From contig NC_062239.1 in assembly GCF_905475465.1 (NCBI RefSeq), positions 2,356,001 to 2,420,000 of the forward strand: 64,000 nucleotides of DNA, written 5' to 3'. Positions 30,300-44,307 of this stretch are shown one piece after another. Source of the stretch: Pieris napi. Its lineage: Eukaryota; Arthropoda; Insecta; Lepidoptera; Pieridae. Position 1 is the first letter of the stretch. Each line of letters starts with the position of its first letter. The notes under the pieces were generated by a model. It ran no database searches and was not told the DNA's origin. It worked only from the letters and a program-made list of their open reading frames with translations. The position numbers and the translations under genes are program-made.

Positions 30300-30420
30300 C
30301 TAGGCGCGTTGTGGTTCAGAGGGCGCGCCGGGTGGTGGCCGCGTCGCGAGCAATGCGCGCGCGCTCCTCACTGCAGCGTCGGCGCGCGTGCATCTGCGTC
30401 CTACCGCCTAGCTGTCCAAA
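30300..30420. promoter_or_regulatory. Short CpG-rich island upstream of para
   Basis: A compact GC-rich block in AT-rich surroundings. On the minus strand it contains a donor-like CTGCA|GTGAGG (30371), so it may be a first exon or promoter of para. No TATA box is evident. Confidence 0.3.
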
Positions 30421-31760
30421 CAATTACAATTAAAGTCAGATTAAGTAAAATTAAAGTAACCTTAAGTATCATACAAGTAAGTCGTAGGGTGGGCTGTATA
30501 TTTCGTCGTTTTATCCATAAATATACGTATGTGTACCTGAAGGCACTACGAATTTGGAAAGTAAGTAGCCTCCACCGATATTAGCAATCGATTGCCTTCA
30601 CGGATCTTTTGTTTTAATAAGTATATTTTAAGTAAAATATAAGAAACATTCATTCTAGACCTGGCTTCCAACAGATTCATTTCTTTCTCACTTAGACTCT
30701 ACGCATGTAGATACAATACAATACGAAAATTGTAATAATTGAACAAGCAATTACGATTCATATTTCCTACATTGAACCCTGGACGACAGATAATTACGTA
30801 CATAATATTGAACAATGGACTTTCAAATGACCTGAGCATATACTAAACAAATAAGAAAGCTTTCGGTCAAGTGGAAATTACTCAGTATTTCGAAAATGTA
30901 TTCAGTGACTAAATCAATACTTTTATAAAAGTAAACCTAAACCCGAATCAGTTATATTGCCAATATTTACGTTATACTTATGTTTAATTAATCTTTGAAA
31001 GAATGACATTTGCATACAATAGAAACCTTTGTTCAAGAAAATCATTGCGATAATAGCAAATAGCAATATAATAAGTATGAAAAAAGAAACAATTAATACT
31101 AAATAAAGTATATAATGAATATTTTTTTTAATTATTTAGTTTATTTGAAAATTTAATTACATTATTCATATCAACCGCTAAACTTTGCGGCTTCAAAGCC
31201 TACATCCTAAAAGTGAGGCAATGGGCGGCGATTAGTATAAATTTCTTGTGTACCGTAAAAAGTAATTTATATGTATTAAAGTCAATAAGCAATTTATATG
31301 GATTCTTGAGTTATTCTTTTACAATTCCCTGTTCCACGAGCTACAACAAATTACATTATGTCACTGCGTAAAGTATGAATATTGAATATTGTATGTTTTT
31401 TTTTAGAACTGTAATACGTTTTTAAACGATTTATTATTTCACTGAAAGATTGTTATTAGATATAAATACGAAAAGTGGATTGATTTGTGCTTTTACCTCC
31501 AACTACAGCTTGTATATAAATACACTTCAATTAAATGTATTATTAATTATCTTTTTGTACTAGTGCCAATTTAAATAAGAAACATTGTCATTTAATATAT
31601 ATTAATGCATTTTGGAATCGGTTTTTTACAGGAATTTATAATGTGCGCGAGTTATACATTTTACTGATTTTAAACCAACATGCATTTTATTAGATGTCGC
31701 CGGGATTCTATGCAAATGCAATGTTATGCTAAATATATAAAGCTATATCGTATGTTTTAA
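30421..31760. other. AT-rich non-coding stretch
   Basis: No open frame, repeat unit or RNA gene that I can support. Confidence 0.4.
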
Positions 31761-32053
31761 GGGTGCCAATGCTTTGAAATCTACATTGTTAATTTTTTTT
31801 ATATTTTAATCAATAAATATTTAGTTTAATAATTTAATTTAATTGTATAACCTTGTCACAGCCGGCCCTAGAATATCAGTATAGGGATCTGATGAAGGCC
31901 TAACAAAGGGTGCCGATGCTTTGAAAACTACATTGGTAATTTTTTTATATTATAATCAACAAATATTTAGTTTAATAATTTCATTTAATTGTATAACCTT
32001 GTCACAGCCGGCCCTAGAATATCAGTATAGGCGTCTGAAGAAGGCTTAACAAA
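31761..32053. repeat. Two-copy tandem repeat, unit about 147 bp
   Basis: Units start at 31761 (gggtgccaatgctttgaaa) and 31908 (gggtgccgatgctttgaaa). Both run through CACAGCCGGCCCTAGAATAT to aggc-taacaaag. A few substitutions separate the copies. Confidence 0.8.
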
Positions 32054-32639
32054 GATATATATAGCTTGGGGGTTTTTTATTTAAATTACATAAAACGCTA
32101 TAATATAATAAAGAAGAAATTTATTTAATGTATTCGTTTCTATATACGAATATTATATTATTTGAACGATTCGGCTGCTGGAGCTATATTGAGACTAGCT
32201 ATCGTATGTGTAGGAAATAATATAGCGTAGACTAAAGTGTACTATCAATTCCAAAGCTCGGATATGACAGATATGACCTGGCATTACTTTTTTCTTAGGA
32301 AAATATTTTTATATTTTTTGGTCCCATCCGGGATTATAGTCGACACTCAAATACCTGTTTACTAGTAAACAGTAGTACTCTTTATTTATAAAGAAAACAC
32401 TAAAGTACAACAACTGAAGAACAAATGCATAAATCTTATAGTAATAGCCACTTTAGAGTTAACGTTAATAAAACTCAATGCTCATTAGAATTCAAGACTC
32501 GCTATATTGGAAAATGACTTTTCCAATGAAGCGAGTCTATTTCCATTCTCGTAGCGTTTCATTCAGGGTTGGAAACTGACACTGATGCCATTTTCCGCTT
32601 TCCGAGAAACATATTTTGGTTGTACATGTTCAAATAAAT

Positions 32640-33345
32640 GACAGTGAATTCAACTCAGTGATTAATATAAGAGATTGTGTGTTTATTTAAAACGTTTGTT
32701 TGTATTGTATGAATTGAATTCAAACTATTGTATCATTTAATCAAATGCACTTATGTAAACATTATATAAAAACCTGTTTTAATAACATTAAGTGGTTATA
32801 AAGTTTTTTTTTAATATTTAAATTGTACGTTTATTTAAAACGTTTGTTTGTATTGTATGAATTAAATTGAATTCAAACGATTGTATCAGTTAATCAAATG
32901 CACTTATGTTAACATTATATAAAAACCTGTTTTAATAACATTAAGTGGTTATAAAGTTTTTTTTAAATATATAAATAAGATACTAATTAATTAATTAATA
33001 ACAAAAAACAATAACTAACATTTAAATATAATAACTAAAATAAATGACAGTGGTAATATTATGAATTCAACTCAGTCAGAATATAAGAGATTGTACGTTT
33101 ATTTAAAACGTTTGTTTGTATTGTATGAATTAAATTGAATTCAAACGATTGTATCAGTTAATCAAATGCACTTATGTTAACATTATATAAAAACCTGTTT
33201 TAATAACATTAAGTGGTTATAAGTTTTTTTTTTTAAATAAGATACTAATTAATTAATTAATAACATAAAAAACAATATCTAACATTTAAATATAATAACT
33301 AAAATAAATTACAGTGGTTATATTATGAATTCAATTCAGTTGTTA
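32640..33345. repeat. Three-copy AT-rich tandem repeat
   Basis: The phrase GTTTATTTAAAACGTTTGTT begins at 32681, 32829 and 33097. The last two units are about 268 bp and share GATACTAATTAATTAATTAA and AAATAAATNACAGTGG. The first is about 148 bp and lacks that part. Copies are very similar, so the amplification is fairly recent. Confidence 0.8.
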
Positions 33346-34104
33346 ATAAAAAAAAAATTTTTTTAAAGATAATGAGTAAATATTAAGGTATAATCTGCAA
33401 TAATTGAATGCACAGATGCAGAAATTGTCTCCATGTTCCGAGGTCATGGGAGTTCAAATATAATTTTTAGATCATTTATACAGGCTAAGCTTAGAAATTT
33501 TATCTTTCATTTATACAACGCTGGCTTATAATTAATTTAAATCAAGAACTCATTCAGGACTTTCAAAAACCCTTTTGAGCTTTCATAAATATCTGGTTTT
33601 ATTTATTTTACTCGTTTTTATCCAGTCGTAGCTACTGAATATACTTTGTCTTTGTACGGGTAAGAATAATAGTATGTATTTAATATATTCAGGCACCTCT
33701 CATTTGAATTCTTCGCGAATACAACAGAATAAACGCTACTTATTCAGTTTTATATAATTGGTAGTGTACTGATCAATTTAATAAAAACCATTACTAAGCG
33801 CCTATAGGGCACCTAATAGGCATTATTAAGGCATTATGAGTATTTATTAATAGGAATTACTAGTAAAGATAAAATTTGTTGTTGGAAGTGAAGTATTTTT
33901 ATTTTTTTGTAATATAATGTTCACCGTAATTGTGACGTATTTTAGAATCGATAGATTGTGGCTTATACTTTAAAAAATATATATTTGATGTGATAAATTG
34001 TTTGGTGTACTTTAATAAATAAATAAATACCGGAATGAAATGATTTATTTAAAAACTGAATGAAAATTGTCGTTAATAATGATGTCTCCAAGCAAAACTT
34101 GGTT

Positions 34105-34730
34105 TTAGATCCCCCTTACTCTTACCGACAACCAGAAACACCTTCGTATGGACTGGTGTTGCCAAATGTTAGATAAGTTCAACGGCGGGGACTCGAATGC
34201 TGTATTTGACATCGTCTCAGGTGATCAAAGCTGGATATATTGCTACGAACCCGAAACCAAAAGACAATCACCTCAGTGGGTGTTTCCTTTCGAGGATCAG
34301 CCAACTAAGGTAATGAAAGGAAAAAAGATGATTGCCTCTTTCTTTGGTCGGAAAGGTCATTTCGCGACAGTTGTGCCGCTATACAGTCCTGACCTGGTAC
34401 CCTGCGACTATCATTTATTCCCAAGAACTAAAGATAAAATTCGAGGTATTCGCTTTACGAGTCCTGAAGATGCGATGAAAGCGTACGAAAATGCCATAGA
34501 AGAAACCCCTAAGGAAGAATGGGCCCACTGCTTTTCTCAGTGGTTCCATCGAATGCGACGATGTGTAGAAAGGAACGGAGATAACTTCGAAAAACAATTA
34601 AAGTATTGGCAACATTCTACATTAAGCCGTTTTTCATTTTCTAAACATTTTCAGTGTTACCTAGGTATTGTAGACACTATATATATAAATATTTATAACT
34701 ACTTCAATAGCAAAACATAACTGTAAAACG
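34105..34730 (+). pseudogene. Defective mariner transposase
   Basis: The open frame 34148-34720 encodes mariner-type motifs: M-D-W-C-C-Q-M-L-D-K-F, S-G-D-Q-S-W-I (first catalytic Asp), W-V-F-P, K-K-M-I-A-S-F-F-G, then Y-S-P-D-L-V-P-C-D (third catalytic Asp). Between G-H-F-A-T-V and V-P-L-Y-S-P-D the part containing the second catalytic Asp (H-H-D-N-A region of the family) is absent, an in-frame internal deletion. The N-terminal DNA-binding region is also missing: upstream the frame meets a stop within about 45 bases. It is therefore a non-functional remnant. Confidence 0.85.
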
Positions 34731-37700
34731 TCTTTAGTATTAACGTATAATATTCAACTGGTATAGGTATCTCCTTAATCATGACTGTATATGACTGTAT
34801 AATAGTCTTAACAAACAAAGTTCTCATTTGTATTTGTTAAATACGCTTTGTATTACATTATATCTTGTTAAGTTAAATTAAGAAGCACAAAAGCTAAATC
34901 AAGGGTGCGATCGAAGTAGGCACGACATAACATGCAGATTGTCCGCAAAACCTGCAATTGGCAAAACACACGGCGCATGCGTGAAATACTTTAGTAAAAA
35001 GATTCTTTATTTTACTGTTAATTATTAAGGTTGACGATTTACTCTTGAGCGAGCTTTAAACCGTTTAATATTATATTCTTTAGTATTTGTCTATGCTATA
35101 GAGCTTAATTAGTGAATAAAAAAGTTAATTCCTGTTTGCGGGTGCAGTTTATTCCTGGAATTAAAAACACTTTAATATTTTAAGTTAGTAATAATGTTTG
35201 TATAGGATTTATTTAGCTGTTTTCGAAACCAACCAGTCCAGTACCAGTTTTAGAGCAATGACCTCGCCTTTAACCTATCAATTCCACATCGTATCGCGTT
35301 GGTTATCTAATATTCTGCAGACGGAGTGGCGTCTCTGGCTGAATTACATTGTACCTAGCTATCTATATACCACAAGAAACCTAAGCACGTATTTAAGACC
35401 GTTATCTAGAGAAAGGAATTCATAAATGTACAAACTTATATGTATATTCAATCAATGCCTTTAAATAAACAAAAACCATATTTATGTTATGTTAATGTTA
35501 AAAGCATATTTTTATTCAATTCGAAAATATACTAGAATAATGAATATTTGTAAAAAGACCTTTAAAGCAAAGGGCATATATAACAGAAACAAGATAAAAT
35601 GACTCAGGGCGGCAATTGTAAGAGAAAATATAGGTCAAGGATTCACGTGAAAGTGATGAGAATTTCTGAACGATGTGGCATTCAATAAAGCAGATTCGAG
35701 TCTTGCGCAGACAGAGTCTTTTATTAGGCAAACAAGCAAGCTTTAAGAAACTCGTTTCGGAAAACAATAGATCTATGAGCTGTTTATACATTTTGCGCTT
35801 CGAAACGTTTCGATGCCAAGAGTTCAGGATCATTAATGTCTATGATATTTCTGTTCGATTGTTATTTATTTGATGTAATAAAATTTATTACTCTAATTCA
35901 AAGTAATATTAGAACGAAGTCAATTTTAGAACAAAGGATACTTACAAATATTCAGACGGTGGGGATGACGCGTTCTTTGTTTTTATTTTTAATTAATTAT
36001 ATATTTTAAAAATACAAGTGTATATTTTTAAAGTACTTCTACTTAGAAGGTAAAATTCTTATGTTCGATAAATAAAAACGAAAGCTTTATTTATATATAA
36101 TAATTCTAGCTAAATCTTACGCTAATACTAATAGTTGGTCTGGAACAACAACTAATTGCACTAGATTAAAAAGTCAGCTTACATAAGTCAACCACGCACC
36201 CGCAATCGCACTGGTACACTGTGACTCCCGTATGGAATAAACGTATCAGATTCTCACCGGAGTCATAGTTTTCGTGACTTCCTCAATAATAACCCTAAAA
36301 TCTTAGTAGGTCGATTATCTTAGCTCCAGTATATCTCAATTATATATATTGAAAATATTTTAATTGGCTACATATATGTCACAGAGAATCTCAAAAAAGA
36401 ACTAGGAATGAGGTAAGAAATCATTAAGTTCCTATCTCAGTCTCAAAGAAAAACAACGATAAAATCTTTCAATATGCAACGGAAAGCCTCTCACGGCCTC
36501 TACTTACAAGTGGCATTTAGTTCACAAAAGAATGTGAATTTTTTCCCAAGATCATCTCTTGATTTTAAACACCTCTAAAGTCTTATACTTACTCTAATTG
36601 TTCTTAAAATTCGAGGTCTTTTTTAAAGTCTTTGTAAAAAAGAAAGAAGTCACCTATTGTTGCCAAACTAATTTTGTACTTTCGTTTAGTCATTTTCCAA
36701 TAACACATATAGCTTTTTAAATACTTAATAATGATACGATAATGAAAATTGGGAAAAAAAGGAGATGCGCTACTCAAAAATGCACAGCTATATAAAGGTA
36801 AATGATGTTTTTCTACGTTTATTACTTTGCAACGTAAACTATTATTTGAGGAATGCTCCGCCTACAGAACTGATTTAGTTTAACGTCATTAAGGACGTAG
36901 CTATACATTAACGAAATATAGCTGTAATATTTGGTATATATTCTTCAATTTATCAAAAGCTTACACATTCGGTCGTTGCCAAAATATTTTATGACTCAAC
37001 TTAAATCTAGGCTGAATACGAAATTGCCGTCGCTACTTGAGCACGGTCGATCCATTGACGGCTATGAAAAATACTTTATTAAAACCTTGTGCCAATTTAG
37101 TTTTTAAACGTTATCTGCAGGTACTAAAAACCCGCAATTCGACAATTAGCAGCTATACATACAATAGTTCAAAAGCTTTACTGAAATGTTTCGTTCTTTG
37201 TAATGAAAGGGAATTAATTAATTTGATGCTTGAATCCTTAGTTATAAAGGCGAAAATGATTCAGTTTATTTTAGTTGTATTATGTTTTATATAGAAATTA
37301 GGCCGCGGAAAGGAATTTTATTTGAACTGTTTGGTCTTATGATAAGGTCTAAATCCTTATACAATCCGACAAAGAATCTTGTAAGAGTGTTCCTCTAAGT
37401 GTAAATCTGATAACTCTGCTATGATCACACTTTATTATCAATAATGTGCATTTGTTTTGTTTTCGTAAAGGCAAGTCATTATCTTGACTTACACGTCTAC
37501 GACGTTATAATGTTGATTGATAATTTCTTGGTTGCGGCATGAAGACAAACTTTAAAAAAAATATTCAAATAGTTTTGAAATTAAAACACTATGCGATAGT
37601 CTTATAGTGTTATAATTCGTGTATTCAAGTCATAATCTCGTCTGAGAAATGAACAATCAACTTCGTAGAAAAGCTCTGAAAGCATTTAGATATTAGTTTG

Positions 37701-39743
37701 ACGCTCAAGAATACGGATCTAATACCTCAACCCTTGCAGTATTAAATATATATATGTGTGTGTTGGAAACTCATTGGAGTCTAGTTTCAAGTTTGACGTT
37801 CGTACACAAAAGCGGTTGGCATTTGATGTACGTAACTAGAACGTAACCACAAGGCATCCATGCGATCGCACAGGCTGGCGAACCGATCGATTGCTACGAC
37901 CCGGTCAACAGTACAGCCTTTTCTGACCCCTTCTACAAATCGATATGAAATTTACTTCATTGATAGTATCTTTAGTAGACGAATTAAGGCAATGGTACTT
38001 TAGTACGTATTTTCAAAATACTTTATCTTAAAATAGCCCACGGGTTATGAAAATGATTATGGCTAGTTAATATTACGTGTCTACGCAATGTTAGCGTTCT
38101 ACCTAACGCACCCAGATTTCTTTAAAGTAGAGCAACATAATAAACTCTCCGTATATTATATCTCTATTATAACAATTTCCAAAGTCGCAATCATAGACAC
38201 TATTTAAACAATTGTAGAACTGTATTTTCAAAATGTTTCTACGATGTCGTTTTCTTAATGCCATATTATTCCTGTGTCTATTTTCGTTTAAATATCCACA
38301 CGAGCACAAAAAGTATTAGAGTGATGTGTGCCAAAATGATATTAACAGGAATAGTTTTATTAGACGATTGTATTTTGAATTGTTCCTTTCATATAATAAT
38401 AGCCACGGATTTGTCACATAAGAGTAATGTCATGTGATTAAATCATTCTTAAAATATTATCCATGAGTGTAAATTATGGGAGTAAACGCTGGTTATATTT
38501 AGGAATTCAACCAAAAGCTCTCTTGACCTTATTTCGCGATTATATTCTATTGAAAAGAAGATACAGTCATATTAAATTTCCAACAGAGCTTAGAGTTCTC
38601 CAAGTTCATATTGTTACGGACATAACCTTTGTAACATCTGATACGACAAAAGAGTGCTTCACCTTAATCACTTGTTCTTGAGTCTTGGTCGTCTTGAGAC
38701 AATACAAAGTCAGGTGTAATGCCCTGATTTAACAAGTACTTCATTTTAATCGCAAGATGCTGTAACTATCGAAAGTATTGAAACATAAATTAAAAACAAA
38801 AATGCCGGCACACATTAATATAAAAAAATAATTAAATACACTGTTTTATTTATACTAGTTTTGTTCACTTACACGTCTCACAATTTAACTTTGCGACGAT
38901 TTAAATTTACGTGCTTATTCCATGCGCGGCGGTGGTATGACTAACGATTTTGAATGTCATACAAGTTAGTGCAAGCCAAATTTCAACTATGTATATATTT
39001 CGTGGGACTTGGTAACACGTAAGCCCTTATTCAATATGCTACAAACAGCTGAATTAAAAAAAAACTAGAATTAAGCTTGATAGTTTCCGTCTTGTAATGT
39101 CTTTAAAAGATTACTCCGGATACATTTATTTGACGTGAATTAAATCAGAGACAACAGTAGCTATGGATTACAGCTTATCGCAAAAATCACCTTCAGGCTT
39201 TGAAATTGATATCACCCCGATTATACCTTCATTTACCCTTTTAAATGTAAAATCCACCTGTTTTTAGATCAAATTTCCTAATCCAGGACGGGTTTCGATA
39301 CTTAAAATAACGTTATTTTTATATTTGCTTATAGTTTTGCCTTTAGTCAATTGTGAGCAAGGAGAGAAGTAAGTTTAACACATAATCAAATCTGTATAAT
39401 AATAAACTAAAAATCGTTAATTCAGTATAATGTGAATATGTAGTCTAATTATTTTACCTCACTGCGGTGTTAGTCTGTTGTTACGTAAGCTGATTATATA
39501 TTTTCTAGTCAATTCTGTTTGAAGTGGATTTATCACATACTTATATACGGATTATCTACGTTAATTCATTATTGTATGGAACGTAAATCGTGAAATATAT
39601 AGATTCCTATTCTATATTATTATATATTAGAAGCATTTAGATTAATTACAGACATAATAGTTACAAATTATCATATATACAAATGCCATTTTAGATATTT
39701 ACCCCCTAAATAATTAAGGTATAATGTACTGTTTTACCTAAAC
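34731..39743. other. Non-coding AT-rich stretch
   Basis: About 5 kb with only short chance frames. I find no splice-bounded exon, RNA gene or repeat that I can support. Confidence 0.4.
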
Positions 39744-40076
39744 TATCTCTTTTAATTGAGCAGAGTTGGCCTAGTGGCTTCAACATGCGACTCTCGTCCC
39801 TGAGGTCGTAGGTTCGATCCCCGGCTGTACAGTGTACACCTATAGACTTTCTGTCTATGTGCGCATTTAACATTCGCTCGAACGGTGAAGGAAAACATCG
39901 TGAGGAAACCGGCTTGCCTTAAACCCAAAAAGTCGACGACGTGCGTCAGGCACACGAGGCTGATCACCTACCTGCCTATTAGATTGACAAACGATCATGA
40001 AACAGATACAAAAATCTGAGGCCCAGACCTAAAAAGGTTGTAGCGCCACTGATAATTTTTTTTATCTCTTTTAATT
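39744..40076 (+). mobile_element. tRNA-derived SINE with 14-bp target duplications
   Basis: The body is 39758-40062. The head has a pol III A box (TGGCCTAGTGG, 39767-39777) and B box (GGTTCGATCCC, 39811-39821). The middle contains GAACGGTGAAGGAAAACATC and the tail ends in a T-rich stretch. The direct repeats TATCTCTTTTAATT at 39744-39757 and 40063-40076 are identical. Related copies lie at 40219, 60480 and 62771. Confidence 0.9.
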
Positions 40077-40218
40077 ACTGCGTGAACTCAATTTGTCAGA
40101 AAAAGATGATAGAGTTAAAAGACTACAATTGGACTGATTTCGTTTTAATGAATAACGAGGTCTACTTTACGATGTACGATGCAACCAAGTTGAATTATAT
40201 TTATTTTAATGTTTAAAG

Positions 40219-40430
40219 ACCCAGAGCAGTATTGGCTTAAGCGTGCGACTCTCATCCCTGAGGTTCAATCCCCGGCAGACACCAAAGGTACTTTCATTAT
40301 ATGTACCCACTGCCCATTTTACATTTACTTGAACGGTGAAGGAAAACATCGTGTGGAAACCGGCTAGCCTTATACCCAAAAAGTCGACGACGTGTGTCAG
40401 GCACAGGAGGCTGATCACCTGCTTGTCTTA
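40219..40430 (+). mobile_element. Second, older copy of the same SINE
   Basis: It matches the 39.8 kb copy through the B-box region (GAGGTTCAATCCCC), GGTGAAGGAAAACATCGTG and AAAAAGTCGACGACGTG, with substitutions and small deletions. It is truncated at the 3' end near 40430. Same orientation, about 150 bp downstream. Confidence 0.8.
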
Positions 40431-43400
40431 ACTTTTTGATCTAATTCTAGATAAGTTAAGCGTTTCACAAAATCAATACTGTAATTACAGTAAGTATTTT
40501 GTAAAAAATAATTCCTTTATTTTATGAATTAATTTATTGCCATATTTCGTAATAATGGGTACTTCATAAATGCCGGGAAATACTGATAAAGTACCCTTTT
40601 CCGGAAAGGTCAGAGCGATAAACATTTTTGCAGGATTTTCGATTCAAGTGACGTGGGTCAAATGACAAAAGTTATACAGTCTATTGTTAGTGTTCTAAAT
40701 TGCTCATAACATATAGATTGTTATGGATTAAATATTACTATAAAATGGGAATAAATCAAAGTAAAATACATCCAAGACAAGAAAAATACTAAGCTGTACA
40801 TAAAAAATATTAATTACGGTAAAAATTAATCATTTTAATGAATTTAAAAATAATATCAACTATGTATAGAATATAAGTGAGTTATTTTAATGAAAACAAC
40901 AAATAGGCTTTACAAAAATGTTATTAGAAGGTTATTTTATGACAATTGATAACAATTTCCCGGGATCGTCAATATTAAAATACGTTCGGAAATTGTTATC
41001 CTAATGATAACCATTTATATATGTATGTAAAACGTGTTTAAATGATGATGAAATATGATAAATAATTGTCTGTTAACAACGTGAGCTGAATTAAAAAAGA
41101 TAAATTATTAAAAAGACGAGAAAATGCAATGAAATTGATTTTGTTTTAATAATATTATATTTTCTTAAGACAGGTCGTATAAATAATAAGTAATATTATT
41201 ATATAACTATAAATGTAATGTAACTAAGTTTAAGCAGCAAAAATACCTTTATTTGGTTCCATAATATATTATATAAGTTTTAATAATACTCTGTATCAGT
41301 CAAAAACAAAATGTCAGGGTCGTAAAAACAAAATTCGCTTTCAGAGCTATCTTACGAGGTCACGATGAGCTCCAGGCCAGGGTAAGATGACCTTCCAGTA
41401 ATATTTTACAAGGGGGACGCAGATTCTTGTTTATCTAATATTCCCATAAGAGATTATATTATTAATTACCCAGCGCCAAGGGCTAATTTTACGTCCTCGC
41501 TTTATCACTTAAAAGTGCAATAATAACAATTACAAAATCATTTTTTAAATCTGGCAAAGTTCCACATACATATTATTAGTAGCAACAGAATTATAGCTAA
41601 ATGATGAAAATAACTATAAATATAAGATTTGATAATATTTGCACGGAATAGGATATTTTAGTTTTTTCTATCGCATTAATTTTGCATATAAAAGGAACAA
41701 AATACGTGCCTAATTTTATAGCCATCAAGATTAATTATCTTACGGCCAATTTTCAACATTAATTATAAGTTATGAATAATGTATGAAAAGCACCCCATTT
41801 GGTAGTTTTTGACATGCGTTCAGCCCTATCGTGAAAGTTTGTATAATCTGTATAATCACATCGAATAATTAGCGATAAAACCTATTTAAAAATGAGAGCA
41901 ATATATCGTCTATCCGCATTAATTTGATCACAGCGTAACGGTATAGGGCCTTCCTCAATACACATACTAACACAAAATATTTTCATTTTCAACCATTAGC
42001 TCCCAAATTGATGATGAGATAAATAATATAATAGATGGGACAAAAAGATCCTTACTTGGAATTGCCAAGTGTGAAGAAAAAAGAGAGAACGCCCACCAGA
42101 AACCTGGGAACTTGAAATTAAAGAGACAGCGGGGTAAGTTTGGAGAATAGTAGCGAAGATAAGAGACAAGTTATTTTGAGTTTGAGTTTGAAGTGGAAGA
42201 ATTTTAATTTGTCCTTCACTCCGTCGGAGTTCGTTTACTATAAATACAATAATAACATCAACTTATGTTAATTTATTATTAATACAGATAGAGAAGAGAA
42301 TAGTAGTCGAACAATATTCAATTCTTACAATACACTCACTGACTCAAAGCCATCAAAGGCTCATTCATACTTAACGGTGTCACACAATACATGTATATCG
42401 AAGGAGATACTAATCACAATTCCCTGTGTACACCTGCCCATATCGTTGACCTAGTTTCTTCACCGCAATGTTCCGATCGGAAAAACAGTGGAATTTACGG
42501 AATCTGCATTCTTTAATTATGCACCCTTTGGTAGCCGTCTGAGCATGTACTCGACCATGCTTTGATCTCAATACATATTATGATTTTACTTTCTCAGAAA
42601 CGCCGCCGAAAGCAGTGAGATAAGAAACATATTTCTGTATTTTTTAAATTTTTCTAATGTACTGTAAAGATAGAGAAATCATATGAAGGTAGCCAGCCGT
42701 AGCTGGCGTAGAAGCATTCGATTTTTTTAAGTACAATTTAATTGAGTGAGTTAATATAAAAAGTATTGAAAATGTATAAATCCTATTACGGGAAGTTTTG
42801 AAATAATCTAGTTTTGACAAGGTTTTTTGCTTTTGCATTCTTACAACCCTGAGTATGAATCCATTATTTTAATTGTCGAATAACTCATTCGTCATACTGA
42901 CCTACATTAAACAAAGAACAATGTTATTGTAGTTACGACCAAAAAGGTTAAATAATTTCCGTTTAAGCTTTTGGTTCTAATTCTAAACTTAATAGCCACG
43001 GCCTACATAATAACATGTTTATTAGCGATTGTTTTATTGTATATTAAAAAACTTATTTATGGCAACATATGAAATTTCGGAATAATATAAATATCAAGTA
43101 AAATTTGCTTTGCACGCTTCGAAATCTCGTAGACACCACAACGGTAGTTGAAACCCTGTTATAAGAAACCTAACGTGGTAGATTTGAGCAGCCTATTGAC
43201 GCAGCGTATTACGAGGAAACTCTGCGAGGATTAAGTATGTTCTGCTACAATGGATTATTTTTTGTGTTTAATTTTATCTTATAACATTAATTAACAACAA
43301 CGCTCAGATATCCAACTTTAAATTTAAAATTCTTTTAGAAAATTATTGTGTTGGGTCATCTAATGGATGACGGAGTTGGAAAAATAAGTTTAACACTGGC

Positions 43401-44304
43401 GCAATAACGTAAATGTATCAAACTGGTAAACTAATTTGCATTAGTGAAAATAATTGTCGAAAATATTTATCATATAATGAAACAGGTGAACGCGAAAGTC
43501 CCACATTTATTTTATTTAAAAAAGCACTTTCATAGTATTTTGAGATACTAATATTGTAACGAGAATGCATCTTTGTCAGCTAAAAAAATAAATCATTGTT
43601 ATGGTACAAATAATAAGCTATATCGTACGTTAAAATAGTTCAAAATATTGTAATACTTCAGTATTTCTTTCACCAAAATATTGAAGTCAAAACTGCTTAT
43701 TAACACATCCGTCACGTAGAAGAAAGTTCTATAGCTTTTCTTTTGATAGAGAACTTCCAAGATGTGCCTTGTGACACTTCTCAATTTAAAGTAATCTATT
43801 ATTAGATGACGTAAACAACATAGTTCACTGGTTCAATACTAATAATGTTATAATACGACTTATAAAGTGAACGTGAAATAAATATAATTATGCATCCACA
43901 CATATGAGGAACAAATAAGGATGCTTTGTTGCTTTAAGTTAGTTCTTGAACACTTTGGTTTCAGATAAAGTTAGAAAAATGCAGATTGTCTCTCGAGTTA
44001 CTGACATATATTTTGCGCTGCTTAAGCGTTATAAAGAGGCTTGTCAACTTAGCGATGAGAATACAGCTTATCTTGTCTTTCTTAGTTATTTTAATAGCAT
44101 GAAATCTTTGGTAAAAGCATAAGTAGCTGTAATAAATAACCTATTACGACGAGAGTGTATGTTAAATATTATGAGATTGGAAATTTAGAAGAAGCAAGAA
44201 GTTAGGATAAGATTCAGAGTCGAGACTCAGTCAATCATTCAGTAGCGCGAGTTGTCACTCCCGTCAAATTGTACTTCGTTATAGCTAGCGCTAAATGCTG
44301 ACTC
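40431..44304. other. Non-coding AT-rich stretch
   Basis: Nothing recognisable as gene, RNA or repeat in about 3.9 kb. Confidence 0.4.
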
Positions 44305-44307
44305 TAA

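Noticed and set aside
39758..39830. A tRNA gene
   Set aside because: A and B boxes are present, but the sequence continues into a SINE body with target duplications and does not give a convincing cloverleaf.
39752..40418. Two similar minus-strand open frames beginning M-I-S-L
   Set aside because: They are antisense frames of two copies of the same SINE, not a protein family.
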